Numbered from the stretch's first letter, positions 8,326 to 17,016 are shown. The stretch: DNA of 64,000 nucleotides from Deltaproteobacteria bacterium (GCA_016218815.1 JACRCX010000119.1:26146-90145); one strand, 5' to 3'. The notes: generated by a model from the letters alone, not told the origin. Translations and numbers: made by a program.

Positions 8326-8703
8326 ATGAAAAGCCGAGAGGACATCCAGGCATACCTCATCCGCTCCGGGCTGCCCTACCAGGAGGTCGACGCGGAGACG
8401 TGGCTGGTGCGCGTCGAGACCGGCGTCGACGCCGTCGTCGTGCACATCCACGACCCGGTCGTGATCGTGCGCGCCGACGTCGGACCCGTGCCCGCGAAGG
8501 ATCGCGAGACCTTCTTCGCCGACCTTTTGCGGCGCAACGCTGCGGAGCTGGTCCATTGCTCCTACGGCATTTCGGACGACAAGGTCGTCCTCTCCGGCGC
8601 CATGCCGCTGGAGAACCTCGACTACAACGAGTTCATCTCCACCCTGGACGACATGGCCATCGCGCTGGACCGGACCGCCGGCGACGCCGCGCAGAAGGCG
8701 TAG
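8326..8703 (+). CDS. YbjN-domain protein upstream of pspA
   Basis: The 125-residue product has the YbjN-type fold pattern also seen in type III secretion chaperones: an N-terminal helix (REDIQAYLIRSGLPYQEVD), a beta sheet (TWLVRV, AVVVHIHDPVVIVRADV), then a helical FFADLLRRNAAEL segment and strand/helix repeat. The ATG follows a strong GGGGAGGA site. Fifteen bases separate it from pspA, so the two genes form one unit, and a role in envelope stress together with PspA is inferred from that linkage only. No signal peptide or membrane segment is present, so it should be cytosolic. Confidence 0.75.
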   Translation: MKSREDIQAYLIRSGLPYQEVDAETWLVRVETGVDAVVVHIHDPVVIVRADVGPVPAKDRETFFADLLRRNAAELVHCSYGISDDKVVLSGAMPLENLDYNEFISTLDDMAIALDRTAGDAAQKA

Positions 8704-8718
8704 GCAAGGGAGGACACC

Positions 8719-9564
8719 ATGGGAATCTTCCAGCGGCTGGCCCGCCTCATCAAGTCCAACATCAATGCCCTGATCAGCAAGGGCGAAGACCCGGAGAAGA
8801 TGATCGAGCAGCTTCTCCGCGAGATGAGCGATCAGCTCATCAAGGCCAAGAAGCAGGTCGCCATCGCCATCGCCGACGAGAAGCGCCTGGCCAAGCAGTG
8901 GGAGCAGGAGGTCCGCGACGCCAAGGAGTGGGAGCGGAAGGCGATGATGGCCGTGCGTGCCGGCGACGACGCCCTGGCCAAGGAGGCCCTGGCCCGCAAG
9001 AAGCAGCACGCCGACCTGGCCGAGCAGTTCAAGCAGCAGTGGGAGGGGCAGAAGCGCGCCGTCGAGCAGCTCAAGCTCGCCCTCACACAGCTCGCCGCCA
9101 AGATCGAGGAGGCGGGGCGCAAGAAGACCCTGCTCATCGCGCGCAAGAAGCGCGCCGAGGCGCAGAAGCAGATCAACGAGACGCTGGCCGGCATCTCGGA
9201 AGGCAGCGCCCTGGGCGACTTCAAGCGCATGGAGGAGAGAATCGACCAGATGGCGGCCGAGGCCGAGGCGGGCATCGAGCTGCACTCGGAGATGAGCGGC
9301 TCGGACCTGGAGCAGAAGTTCAAGCAGCTCGAGGCCGGGCCGGGGGCCGATTCCGACCTGGAGGAGCTGAAGCGCAAGATGGGTCTCCTGCCCCCGGCGG
9401 AAGCCGCCGCGCCGGCCGCGCCGGCCAAGGCCGCCGAGGAGTCCGCGATGAGCGACGAGCAGCTCGCCGCGGAGATCGAGAAGATGAAGAAGGAGCTGGC
9501 CGAGGTCGAGGTCCCGGCCGCCGCGGCGGCGGCTCCACCGGCCCAGAAGGAGGTCGGCAAGTAG
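8719..9564 (+). CDS. pspA: PspA/IM30 (Vipp1) family membrane-stress protein
   Basis: PspA/IM30 proteins are ESCRT-III relatives that polymerise on stressed inner membranes. The amphipathic N-terminal helix MGIFQRLARLIKSNINALI and the following DPEKMIEQLLREMSDQLIKA are classic. Residues 25-220 form a long Lys/Glu-rich coiled coil. The C-terminus (about 225-281) departs from the family: a low-complexity Pro/Ala linker, an acidic helix (EQLAAEIEKMKKELAEVE) and a final Ala/Pro tail. GGGAGG precedes the ATG. There is no pspF or pspBC nearby, so regulation differs from the enterobacterial operon. A strong hairpin follows the stop codon. Confidence 0.95.
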   Translation: MGIFQRLARLIKSNINALISKGEDPEKMIEQLLREMSDQLIKAKKQVAIAIADEKRLAKQWEQEVRDAKEWERKAMMAVRAGDDALAKEALARKKQHADLAEQFKQQWEGQKRAVEQLKLALTQLAAKIEEAGRKKTLLIARKKRAEAQKQINETLAGISEGSALGDFKRMEERIDQMAAEAEAGIELHSEMSGSDLEQKFKQLEAGPGADSDLEELKRKMGLLPPAEAAAPAAPAKAAEESAMSDEQLAAEIEKMKKELAEVEVPAAAAAAPPAQKEVGK

Positions 9565-9579
9565 GCGGGTTCATAGCGC

Positions 9580-9612
9580 GGCCAGGGGCCGCAACCAAAG
9601 CGGCCCCTGGCC
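9580..9612 (+). terminator. Strong hairpin after pspA
   Basis: GGCCAGGGGCCGC and GCGGCCCCTGGCC form a perfect 13-bp stem around a 7-base loop (AACCAAA), beginning 15 bases after the pspA stop. No U tract follows, so it may be a weak intrinsic terminator or a 3' stabilising structure. Confidence 0.6.
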
Positions 9613-9617
9613 ACGCG

Positions 9618-9647
9618 TCAACAGTCGAGAGTCGAGAGTCGACAGTT
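9618..9647. repeat. Tandem array of 8-bp AGTCGAGA units
   Basis: The stretch reads ACAGTCGAGAGTCGAGAGTC then GACAGTT, that is about three 8-base units. Confidence 0.6.
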
Positions 9648-9684
9648 CCTTCGCGTGCCGCGAAGGAATCGGAAGGTAGCAGAT

Positions 9685-9771
9685 CAGTTTTCAGTTTTCA
9701 GCAGATCCAGAACTGAGAACCGAGAACCGAAGACCCAGAACTGAGAACTGAGAACTGAGAACCGTGACCGT
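9685..9771. repeat. Degenerate tandem array of (AGTTTTC) and (AACTGAGA) units
   Basis: The first part repeats CAGTTTT; the second, from about 9710, repeats AACTGAGA/AACCGAGA at least seven times. The low G+C of the array contrasts with its surroundings. Confidence 0.65.
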
Positions 9772-9882
9772 CCCGAACCGCCGGACGTGAATACACGAAT
9801 CGCGCCCGCGGTCCGATGCGGCGCCGGTGGCCCCGGGGGGGCGAGGGGTGCAGAGGTGTTCGCCGCCGGGGAGGTGGGTGGA

Positions 9883-10728
9883 ATGAATCGCATGTCAGGA
9901 GCGCGGAACGCGCTCGTCGCTTCCGTCGTCGGGCTCGCCGTTCTCGTCCCTGCCGGGGTCCTCTCCGGGCCGCGCGACCTGCTGCTCTGCGTGAGCGGGT
10001 TTCCAGGCACGACCGAGCAGGCGCAGCCGACCGTCCGCGGCTTCCTGGACAAGCTCGGCGAGAAGCTCGGCTGGGGCGCGTCGGCCGTCCAGGGCGACTA
10101 CTACCCCGACGCCAGCGTCGGTCTGCAGCAGATCCGCGATCGGGACCCCGGCTTCGCCGCCATGTCGCTGGACCTGTACCTGGCCCACGGCTCCGAGTTC
10201 GAAGCCAAGGTCATCGCGCGCGCGGTGATGCACGGCCGCGACAAGCAGCGCTTCCACATCGTCGTCGCCAAGGAAGGCGGCCCCGCATCCGTCGACGCCC
10301 TCTCCGGCAAGGTCCTGGTGCCGTTCCGCGAGTCGGCCCGCTTCCTGGGCAACCTGGTCCTGGACGGCAGGCGCGCCCTGGCCGAGACGCTCGACCTGCA
10401 GTACGAGTCCAACGCGATGTCGGCGCTGCGCAAGGTCGCGCGCGGCCAGGCGGTGGCCGCCGTGGTCGAGGAGGAGATCATCGAGCGTTTCGACGAGGTT
10501 CCCGTCAAGGACCAGCTCACGGTGCTGCTCGCCGGCCCCTGGATCCCCGGACCGCCGGTCGTCGGGTTGACCGGCTCCGCCGAAGCCGATCGCACGGCGA
10601 TGCAGACCGCCCTCATCGCCCTCTGCGGCGGGGACGGAGCCGAGACCTGCCGCTCGATCCGGGTCGACTCGTTCAAGACCGCCACGGACGACGACTACGC
10701 CGAGGTCCGGACCCTCTGGGCCCGCTAG
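9883..10728 (+). CDS. PhnD-like periplasmic substrate-binding protein (type 2 PBP fold)
   Basis: The 281-residue product has a signal peptide (ALVASVVGLAVLVPAGVLSG) and then a two-lobe binding-protein pattern: LLLCVSGFPGTTEQAQPTV, a DYYPDASVGLQQIRDRDPGFAAMSLDLYLA segment in which a lobe reports fixed periplasmic position, and KVLVPFRESARFLGNLVLDG followed by ALRKVARGQAVAAVVEEEI, typical of COG3221 phosphonate/phosphite-type proteins. No permease or ATPase gene is adjacent, so it may act as an orphan binding protein or sensor. The ATG is chosen for the GGAGGTGG just upstream; a longer frame lacks both that and a signal peptide start. Ligand unknown. Confidence 0.7.
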   Translation: MNRMSGARNALVASVVGLAVLVPAGVLSGPRDLLLCVSGFPGTTEQAQPTVRGFLDKLGEKLGWGASAVQGDYYPDASVGLQQIRDRDPGFAAMSLDLYLAHGSEFEAKVIARAVMHGRDKQRFHIVVAKEGGPASVDALSGKVLVPFRESARFLGNLVLDGRRALAETLDLQYESNAMSALRKVARGQAVAAVVEEEIIERFDEVPVKDQLTVLLAGPWIPGPPVVGLTGSAEADRTAMQTALIALCGGDGAETCRSIRVDSFKTATDDDYAEVRTLWAR

Positions 10729-10750
10729 CCCTACCGAGATCCTTCCCTCG

Positions 10751-11092
10751 ATGACCTCGAAGAAGCCCGCTCACGAACCCGCCGCGCCGGAGCCGGCACC
10801 TCGCCGGGCTCCGCCACCGGGGGCGCCGCCGTCATCCGTCGGCTGGGGCGATGTCGTCGCGGCGAGCGACGCGCTCGCGGACGCGGAGCGGCCCGTGGAG
10901 CCGCGCGTCGGCGACCTCCTCCAGCACCCCGTGCTCGGGACCCTCGACGTGCTCGCCGTCGATGACGCACGCCTCGAGGTGCGCGACCGGGGCCGTGCCC
11001 GCCGCAAGCTGGCTCGCGCGGCGCTCGAGTTCCGCCTCGGCGGCGAGCGGCTCGGCAAGCGCGTGCTGAAGGTCAAGGTCCGGACGGCGTAG
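10751..11092 (+). CDS. Small conserved-looking protein of unknown function
   Basis: I do not recognise a named family. The 113-residue protein has a Pro/Ala-rich basic N-terminus (residues 1-30) and a compact C-terminal region, VGDLLQHPVLGTLDVLAVDDARLEVRDRG, resembling the small SH3-like beta barrels that begin with a GDxVxHPxFG phrase, then a basic tail (KRVLKVKVRTA). No signal or membrane segment is present. It follows the PhnD-like gene by 22 bases in the same direction and may be cotranscribed. Nucleic-acid or polysaccharide binding would be a guess from composition. Confidence 0.6.
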   Translation: MTSKKPAHEPAAPEPAPRRAPPPGAPPSSVGWGDVVAASDALADAERPVEPRVGDLLQHPVLGTLDVLAVDDARLEVRDRGRARRKLARAALEFRLGGERLGKRVLKVKVRTA

Positions 11093-11106
11093 GGCCGCGG
11101 CACCGG

Positions 11107-11505
11107 TCACGGACGGGGCGCCGTTCGCGGGGACATCGGCAGCGGGCCTTTCGCGGCGCCCGGGGGCATCGGCGGAGGGGGAGGGCCGCCGGGGCCGCCC
11201 AGCGGGATCGGCGGGGCCTCGCCGCAGACCGGGACGCCGCTGCGGCCCGCGTGGCTGGCGAGCGTCAAGCACGCCTTGCCCTCGGGGCAGTTGTTCTTGT
11301 CCATGTCGCATTCCTTGGTGCACCAGCCCTTGCTCGCGGCCTCGTTGAGGAAGAGGCAGATGTCCGAGGCGCAGTCGTTGTCCGTGTCGCAGGCGGCGCC
11401 GAACGCGAGGTTCTTTCCCTTCTTCTTGCAGGCAGACCCGGCCGCGGCGGCCACGACGAGCACCACGACCGCCAGGACGAGCCGGATCTTCTCCCGATTG
11501 CCCAA
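11107..11505 (-). CDS. Small Cys-rich putative lipoprotein
   Basis: The likely start is a TTG preceded by GGAGGG with a 7-base gap; the frame is open far upstream but only antisense to the symporter gene. The 132-residue product has a signal peptide ending in VVAAAAGSAC (lipobox GSAC), then a Lys-rich KKKGK, and a Cys-rich domain with six to eight cysteines spaced as CDTDNDCASDICLF, WCTKECDMDKNNCPEGKACL and VPVCG. This arrangement resembles short EGF- or Dickkopf-like disulfide modules in myxobacterial surface lipoproteins. The tail is Gly/Pro-rich. Function unknown. Confidence 0.7.
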   Translation of the reverse strand: MGNREKIRLVLAVVVLVVAAAAGSACKKKGKNLAFGAACDTDNDCASDICLFLNEAASKGWCTKECDMDKNNCPEGKACLTLASHAGRSGVPVCGEAPPIPLGGPGGPPPPPMPPGAAKGPLPMSPRTAPRP

Positions 11506-11704
11506 GTCGATTCCCTCCGCCCCGACTCCCCTGCCGACCCTACCCGATTCGTCCGTCGCAGAGAAGCGCTGCCGCCCAGGCCCGCCCGCCCGGACCAAGA
11601 ACCAAGAACCAACGACACCTCCTCCCGTCCAGCCGGCTCGCAGTCCCCTTTTTTGACCACCCACCGCGCCGATCCCATACTCGGCCCGGCCAGAGGGAGG
11701 CCAG

Positions 11705-12955
11705 GTGCCGCTCTTCAAGCTCGCCCGTTCGTACGCCTTCGTCGCGCTGTTGCTTGGCGCCGTCATCCTCGGCTCGCTCGTCGGCCTGTGGCTCGGCCCC
11801 GGGGCCGAGGCGGTGAAGCCGCTCGGGGATCTCTTCCTCAACATGCTCTTCGTATCCGTCGTGCCGCTGGTGTTCTTCTCCATTTCCTCGGCGGTCGCCG
11901 GGATGACCGACGCCCGGCGCCTCGGGAAGATCATGGTCGCGATGCTGGGGGTCTTCGTGGCGACCGGCATCGTGGCCTCGGTCGTCATGGCGATCGGGGT
12001 TTCGGCGTTCCCGCCCGCGTCGGGGCTGCAGGTCAAGCTGGGCGAGGCGCCGGCGGCGGAGACGACGAGTCTGCTGCAGCAGATCGTGAACGCGGTGTCG
12101 GTCCCCGATTTCGTCGCCCTGCTCTCCAAGAAGAGCCTGCTGGCCCTGATCGTTCTCGCGGTCCTGGTCGGGCTGGCGTCCAGCGCCGCGGGGGACAAGG
12201 GCCGGCCGTTCCGGGACCTCCTGGCCTCGGGCAACGCGGTGCTGCTCAAGGTGGTCGGCCTGATCATGTACTACGCGCCGATCGGTCTGGCCGCGTACTT
12301 CGCGTGGCTCGTCGGAGTGCTGGGCCCCGACCTCCTGGGCGCCTACGCGCGCGCCATGGCGCTGTACTACCCGCTGGCGTTCGTCTACTTCTTCGGGTCC
12401 TTCACCCTGTACGCCTGGCTGGCCGGCGGCGGCCGCGGGGTCCGAGCGTTCTGGAGGCACATTCCGCTTCCCGCGCTCACATCCTTCTCCACCGGCAGCT
12501 CGATGGCCGCCATCCCCGCGAACCTGGCGGCCTCCCAGCACGCCGGCGTGCCCAAGGACGTCGCCGAGGTCGTGGTTCCGATCGGGGCCACAATCCACAT
12601 GGACGGCTCGTGCCTTTCCGCCATCCTGAAGATCGCGCTCCTGTTCGGCATCTTCGGCCGCGACTTCGCCGAGCCGGGCGCCATCGCGACGGCGGTTGGC
12701 GTGGCGCTGGTGAGCGGGACGGTCATGGCCGGGATTCCCGGGGGTGGCTTCATCGGCGAGCTGATGATCATCAATCTGTACGGCTTCCCGCCGGAGGCGC
12801 TGCCGATCATCTCGATGATCGGAACGCTGGTCGACCCGCCCGCGACGATGGTCAACTCGACCGGCGACACCGTCGCCGGCATGCTGGTCGCCCGCATCGT
12901 CGACGGCAAGGGTTGGAACGCCGCCTGCGAGCCCGTGGCTCCTCAAGCCCGTTGA
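11705..12955 (+). CDS. Dicarboxylate/amino acid:cation symporter (DAACS/SDF family)
   Basis: A 416-residue inner-membrane transporter of the GltP/DctA family, which imports C4-dicarboxylates or acidic amino acids with Na+ or H+. The family landmarks are intact: LFLNMLFVSVVPLVFFSISSAV, the re-entrant hairpin 1 Ser-rich SFSTGSSMAAIP, the substrate-site helix VVPIGATIHMDGSC (usually NMDG), and hairpin 2 AGIPGGGFIG, with the final TVVNSxGD-type motif seen as TMVNSTGDTVAG. A GTG start follows GGGAGGCCAG. The His replacing Asn in ATIHMDG might alter cation coupling or specificity. It is flanked by divergent and convergent genes, so it is probably a single-gene unit. Confidence 0.93.
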   Translation: MPLFKLARSYAFVALLLGAVILGSLVGLWLGPGAEAVKPLGDLFLNMLFVSVVPLVFFSISSAVAGMTDARRLGKIMVAMLGVFVATGIVASVVMAIGVSAFPPASGLQVKLGEAPAAETTSLLQQIVNAVSVPDFVALLSKKSLLALIVLAVLVGLASSAAGDKGRPFRDLLASGNAVLLKVVGLIMYYAPIGLAAYFAWLVGVLGPDLLGAYARAMALYYPLAFVYFFGSFTLYAWLAGGGRGVRAFWRHIPLPALTSFSTGSSMAAIPANLAASQHAGVPKDVAEVVVPIGATIHMDGSCLSAILKIALLFGIFGRDFAEPGAIATAVGVALVSGTVMAGIPGGGFIGELMIINLYGFPPEALPIISMIGTLVDPPATMVNSTGDTVAGMLVARIVDGKGWNAACEPVAPQAR

Positions 12956-12980
12956 CGGACCGGCGAGCTGCGTGACGCCA

Positions 12981-15389
12981 CTACCGGACGGGGTTGGGCG
13001 CCGGGGCCTCGAATCCGAGCAGCGAGAGTCCGCCGCGGGGACGGTAGGTCGCCGGCGGCTCCAGGTCGTTCGTGTGGTCGACCTCGGGCCGCGCGAGCTG
13101 CGCGACGAAGTGCCGCGCCGGCTCCACCTGGTAGTGCCAGATCATGGAATTCCGCCCCTGGTCGTCCTCGAAGTTCTCCGTGCGCAGGATGACCGACCGT
13201 CCGTCGAACGGCAGCGCCGCGAACGCGTCCTTGAACGCCGCGTTGTAGAGGAAGTACTGCTCGGCGTTCGAGAGGTAGACGACCCTCACCGGCATGTCCA
13301 GCCGGTGCTGGGCGCTCGCGATCGCGGGCAGGACGGTCCGGCCGAGCAGGTCGCCCTTGAGGGTGCGGACCCGGCCGGCGACGAACGCCGCCCGCACCCA
13401 CGCGTAGGCCTCCGGATCGGACAGCCAGGTGCTCGGCTTGCCATCCGCCTCGAGCGTCGCAAGGCGTTGGAAATAGTGGCGCAGGGACGGCTTGTACTCC
13501 TTGTACAGCTCCCGCAGCTCCTCGCGGTCGTCCTCGTCGTCGCGGCTCGCGTCGAGCACCTCGAGCGCGGCGGTGGTTCCGTCGCGCTCGAAGAACGCGA
13601 GGAAGGCGGCGGCGTCGGGCGCGGCGGCGATGAGCGCGCCGAACACGCGGTGGATGCGCGTCACGACGATGTCGTAGTCCATGAGCCAGATCAGCTCCGA
13701 GCGCGCGCGCGCGAACAGGGTGTAGTTCTGGTCCGAGCCGACGCCGACGTAGGCGCCGCCGACGCCATCGATGTACGGGAACCAGTCGTCATGGCGCGGC
13801 TCGTTGGTCTGCACGTAGTGGCGTTGGTCGATCGGGTCGCGCCCGGCCTCATCGCCGGCCACCGAGTCGACGATGGCCTTCTGTTCTGCGGTCAGCGGCG
13901 TCAGGCCCGCGCCAGGCATCGCCGCGCCGACCGCTGGAGGGGCGTCTGAGCCCGCATCCTCATTCGCGCCCGCATCGGCGTCCGGCGCGGAATTCCCGCC
14001 GGCGTCCGCGGGTGAGCCTGCCGCTGCCGGCCGTCGTGTTACCACCAGATGGTGCCGGCCCTGGGAGTCCGGGTAGCCGAAGCGGAAGGTGATCGTCTGC
14101 CGCGGGTTGTTGGAAAAAAGATCGAGGAAGTCGTCCGCGGGTCCCGCGGCCATGAACGGTCCGGCAAAATCCCCCCAGGTCTCCTGTTCCAGCCCCGCCG
14201 GCCTGGTGTACCGCGGCGGGATGCCGGTCGAGTCCGAGACGGTCCAGACCGCGTGTTCGAGGAGGTATTGGCGAATCCTGCCGAACTCGTCCCGCCAGAG
14301 GAGGTAGCTCGCGGCCTTGGTCATGGCCGCGACGTCGCCCTTGGTCGCGAGATGTCGCAGGACGCGGTCGTCGAGCGCGAGTGTCTCGTCCCCGAGATCG
14401 GCCCCGAGGTGCCGAAAGACGCGCACCGGGGCGTCGGGGTCGCGGGCCTTGCGGTAGCGCAACTCCACGTTGGCGAAGTGCTTGTTGCGTTCGGACCACA
14501 CGAGTTCCGCCGGGATCGCGGCGAGCATCTCGTCATCGAGGTAGCGTACCGACCCGTCGGGGTCGAGCGTGAAGTAGCGCAGCGAGACGGGCTCGAAGCC
14601 GTAGTTCTTGAGCGCGACGAGCGTGAACGCGAGGTGGGCGGGCAGGCCGCCCCAGGTCATGATCTCGGCCATCTCGAAGGTGAGGCTGTGGTTGACGCGG
14701 ATCAGTCTGCCGATCGCGTCGCGGATTTCGTCGGTCTGCTGCTCCAGCTCGTGCGGCCGCAGCTCGCGCACAGCCCGGACGTCCCCTGCCGGCTCCAGCG
14801 ACAGGGTCGTAATCTCTTCGGCGTCCGGGAAGACCGCGAGCGCGGAGAGCAGGTCCGCACCGGCGAAGGGGTAGACGACGCGTTTCGGCAGGTCCGGCGG
14901 GACGAGCGCCGCGAAGAACGGTCGGGCCTTCGAGAGCCACTGGAGCTCGAACTCCCCGAGGGTCCGTTCCAGCGCTCGGCAGTGCCGTTCGGCCCATTCG
15001 GGTCGCACGCCCTCCGGCAGCGGCTCGTCGCCGCCGCAGGCGACGAGGCGGAACAGCATCCGCGCCTCGGCGATGAAGTCGTGGCCCGCGGTGGCCGTCT
15101 CCGCGCCGTCCGGGGCGATCGCGGGGGTGCCGGTATCGGTCGCGGTTCCGCCGTCGGCCGTCACGGCGTCGTCGGACGCCTGCCGTTGGTTGGCCTCGGC
15201 TCCCGGCAGCTCGGCGTCCGAGTCTCGCGCAGAGAGCGTCGCGTCTCCGGCGCCCGTGGCCGGGACGGAGCCCGCCTCCGCGGACGAGCCGGCGTCCGGG
15301 CCGCGCTTGGCGCAGGCGGAGAAGAACGGCGTGATCGCCGACATCAGGAGCAGGGCCGTTCGCGCGCGCATGGTTGCCATCCGCTTCAT
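12981..15389 (-). CDS. Large two-domain lipoprotein with LIC_10091-like C-terminal domain
   Basis: The 802-residue product starts with a signal peptide ending LMSAITPFFSAC (lipobox FSAC) and an Ala/Asp-rich linker to residue 100. An N-terminal domain (about 105-450) carries RVVYPFAGADLLSALAVFPD and ITTLSLEPAGD, a phrase typical of myxobacterial surface proteins. A second linker rich in Asp/Ala (about 470-510) leads to a C-terminal domain (520-790) with AYVGVGSDQNYTLFARARS and VRVVYLSNAEQYF, matching the LIC_10091 family pattern (VGxxQNxTxxAxxRP). Biochemical role unknown. Two further in-frame ATGs follow within seven codons. A family 1 repeat lies 84 nt upstream. Confidence 0.75.
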   Translation of the reverse strand: MKRMATMRARTALLLMSAITPFFSACAKRGPDAGSSAEAGSVPATGAGDATLSARDSDAELPGAEANQRQASDDAVTADGGTATDTGTPAIAPDGAETATAGHDFIAEARMLFRLVACGGDEPLPEGVRPEWAERHCRALERTLGEFELQWLSKARPFFAALVPPDLPKRVVYPFAGADLLSALAVFPDAEEITTLSLEPAGDVRAVRELRPHELEQQTDEIRDAIGRLIRVNHSLTFEMAEIMTWGGLPAHLAFTLVALKNYGFEPVSLRYFTLDPDGSVRYLDDEMLAAIPAELVWSERNKHFANVELRYRKARDPDAPVRVFRHLGADLGDETLALDDRVLRHLATKGDVAAMTKAASYLLWRDEFGRIRQYLLEHAVWTVSDSTGIPPRYTRPAGLEQETWGDFAGPFMAAGPADDFLDLFSNNPRQTITFRFGYPDSQGRHHLVVTRRPAAAGSPADAGGNSAPDADAGANEDAGSDAPPAVGAAMPGAGLTPLTAEQKAIVDSVAGDEAGRDPIDQRHYVQTNEPRHDDWFPYIDGVGGAYVGVGSDQNYTLFARARSELIWLMDYDIVVTRIHRVFGALIAAAPDAAAFLAFFERDGTTAALEVLDASRDDEDDREELRELYKEYKPSLRHYFQRLATLEADGKPSTWLSDPEAYAWVRAAFVAGRVRTLKGDLLGRTVLPAIASAQHRLDMPVRVVYLSNAEQYFLYNAAFKDAFAALPFDGRSVILRTENFEDDQGRNSMIWHYQVEPARHFVAQLARPEVDHTNDLEPPATYRPRGGLSLLGFEAPAPNPVR

Positions 15390-15473
15390 CGCCGGGCGCG
15401 CATCCTACCGCAGGCGGTGGCCGGGGCAAGACCGTGCGGCGGGGGTGAGCGGGGGTGGGGGGGCGGGGGCGGG

Positions 15474-15507
15474 GAAATTTTCGCGCAGAGACGCAGAGAC
15501 GCAGAAA
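15474..15507 (-). repeat. Family 1 repeat upstream of the LIC_10091-like gene
   Basis: The minus strand reads TCTGCGTCTCTGCGTCTCTG then CGCGAAAATTTC, ending 84 nt before the start codon at 15389, in the same orientation relative to the gene as the other three copies. Confidence 0.7.
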
Positions 15508-15535
15508 GAGGGGGGTAGGGCGGGCAAGAGCTGGA

Positions 15536-16573
15536 TCAGCGGCCGGTGTTAGCCCCGCGCGCCCACCGGTCGACTGGCTGGCCCTTCAGGCGGCCCGCCC
15601 TGGGTTCAACGGCCAGGTCGTCAAGCACGACTTCTAGGGCATGCCGAGCGGCTTCGTTGAAACCGTCAGGGGGGAAGTAGTGCGCCACGCTTCCTGCGAG
15701 AGCCGCACGGAATGCCTCTTCGCTCTCGCTCCGCCGGCCCAGCCACAGGAGCGCGCAGCCTCGATGGTATTCGAGCAGGGAACGGGATTCGATGTCGCTG
15801 ACGAAGTCGTCTCCGAGATCGCGGTATGGTCGCAGCCCGGCCTCGGCGTATGCGAGAGCGGCCGACGGGTCACGGCTCTCCCAGAGCGAATGCTCGGCCA
15901 GCAAGGCATGCGCGAAGGCCGTGAAGATCGAACCTCGGCTAACGATCTCGTCGCAGACCTCGACGAGTCGACCTACCCCCTCAGCACGAGCGTCGAGATC
16001 CGCCATCAGGCCGATCTGCCGGGCCAGGGCGTCCGCAAGGAAGTACCGACCCGCACCGTCGTCGCGTCCATCGGGAAAGAGCTGCACCAACCTTTCCCCC
16101 AGCTCGACGGCGTGGTCCACCGCGACGACCATCTGCTCACGGTGTTCCTCCCCGGCTTGCAGAAACGCCGCGAGGGCCACGGCGTCGAGACCACTCTCTC
16201 GTGGCTGCGCGGCCTCCTCGGCTTCCCGCAAGTACCACCGTTCAACGAAGGCGACGTTCAGGTTGACCGCAACGGCCCGCAGCAGTGCTTCCGGGCACTC
16301 GGGCAAGTCGGGGCACTTCGCACCGACGAGTCGCTCGACCTCCTGATGCTCCATCTCGACGAAGCGGCAGGCCGAAATCGGTTCGCATGGCGTATTCAGC
16401 GCGAACAGGCTGCCGTCGATCCCATCGCGCCAACGGATCGGCGCGATTCCCCGCATCACGTCGGGAACTGCGACGCCAGCCGTCGCCCGCGCCCCCTGCG
16501 GTGCCGGACCGCCCGATCCGCAGGCCGCGACGAGCAGCAACACCCACCACGCTCTGCAACAAGCCAAACGCAC
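15536..16573 (-). CDS. Putative lipoprotein with TPR-like helical repeats
   Basis: No named family was recognised. A GTG start is proposed because it begins a plausible signal peptide (RLACCRAWWVLLLVAACGSGG, lipobox VAAC); no good ribosome site precedes it, and the frame is open upstream without a hydrophobic lead. The 345-residue product has a helical second half with TPR-like pairs, for instance AHALLAEHSLWESRDPSAAL and HRGCALLWLGRRSESEEAF followed by RAAL, so it may be a protein-binding scaffold on the periplasmic face of a membrane. It contains an unusual number of Trp and Cys residues near the N-terminus. Start is uncertain. Confidence 0.6.
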   Translation of the reverse strand: MRLACCRAWWVLLLVAACGSGGPAPQGARATAGVAVPDVMRGIAPIRWRDGIDGSLFALNTPCEPISACRFVEMEHQEVERLVGAKCPDLPECPEALLRAVAVNLNVAFVERWYLREAEEAAQPRESGLDAVALAAFLQAGEEHREQMVVAVDHAVELGERLVQLFPDGRDDGAGRYFLADALARQIGLMADLDARAEGVGRLVEVCDEIVSRGSIFTAFAHALLAEHSLWESRDPSAALAYAEAGLRPYRDLGDDFVSDIESRSLLEYHRGCALLWLGRRSESEEAFRAALAGSVAHYFPPDGFNEAARHALEVVLDDLAVEPRAGRLKGQPVDRWARGANTGR

Positions 16574-17016
16574 GAGGCCAATGATACCACGTGCGGGAGA
16601 GGCTGGAGGTCTGGGTGCTGTGTCCGCCCCGGACCGAGAGGTGAGGCGGACGCAGAGGCACCGTGACCGAGTGCACTCAGCGGATCTCGTGTTCGAATTC
16701 GGGGAGGCACGAACCGTCGTAGAGCATTTCGTCCAGTTCGGAAGCAGTGGTCTCGTCCGACCGGCTCGCAGCCATGGTGCGGAGCGCCAGCCAGTCGCTG
16801 AGCATCCAGCAACATCGTTCAAAGTCCCGGCAGGAGCGTCGGAGGGGCTCCCAGAACACGGGTGCGGCGGCGTCCGATTGCCGGCACGTCAAGGCCCGGG
16901 ATGACTACCGCCACGGATCCCGTCCGGAGCATCATCAAGGGGCGGAATATTCCGCCGACCTGCTACCGCTCCTCCTCGCCGATGCCTCGGGCACGGGCAT
17001 CGTCGGGAAGATCCAC
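16574..17016. other. Gap without a supported gene
   Basis: This 443-base stretch contains a minus-strand frame of 71 codons (16677-16892, TTG start, no ribosome site, Cys/Arg/Trp-rich product) that could be a remnant of a protein-coding gene, but nothing in it is recognisable. The plus strand is antisense to the neighbouring genes' frames. I see no RNA gene or repeat. Confidence 0.4.

Larger units (their letters stand above)
9565..9882. other. Repeat-filled intergenic region between pspA and the PhnD-like gene
   Basis: After the hairpin at 9580-9612 the gap contains two unrelated tandem arrays (9618-9647 and 9685-9771) and then about 110 bases without recognised features before the next start codon. 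No small gene is supported. Confidence 0.5.

Noticed and set aside
9618..9771. Possible CRISPR array
   Set aside because: Units are 7-8 bases with no spacers and no cas genes nearby.
16677..16892. Possible 71-residue minus-strand gene
   Set aside because: TTG start without a ribosome site, no homology recognised, Cys/Arg composition typical of chance frames; noted only as part of the gap entry.
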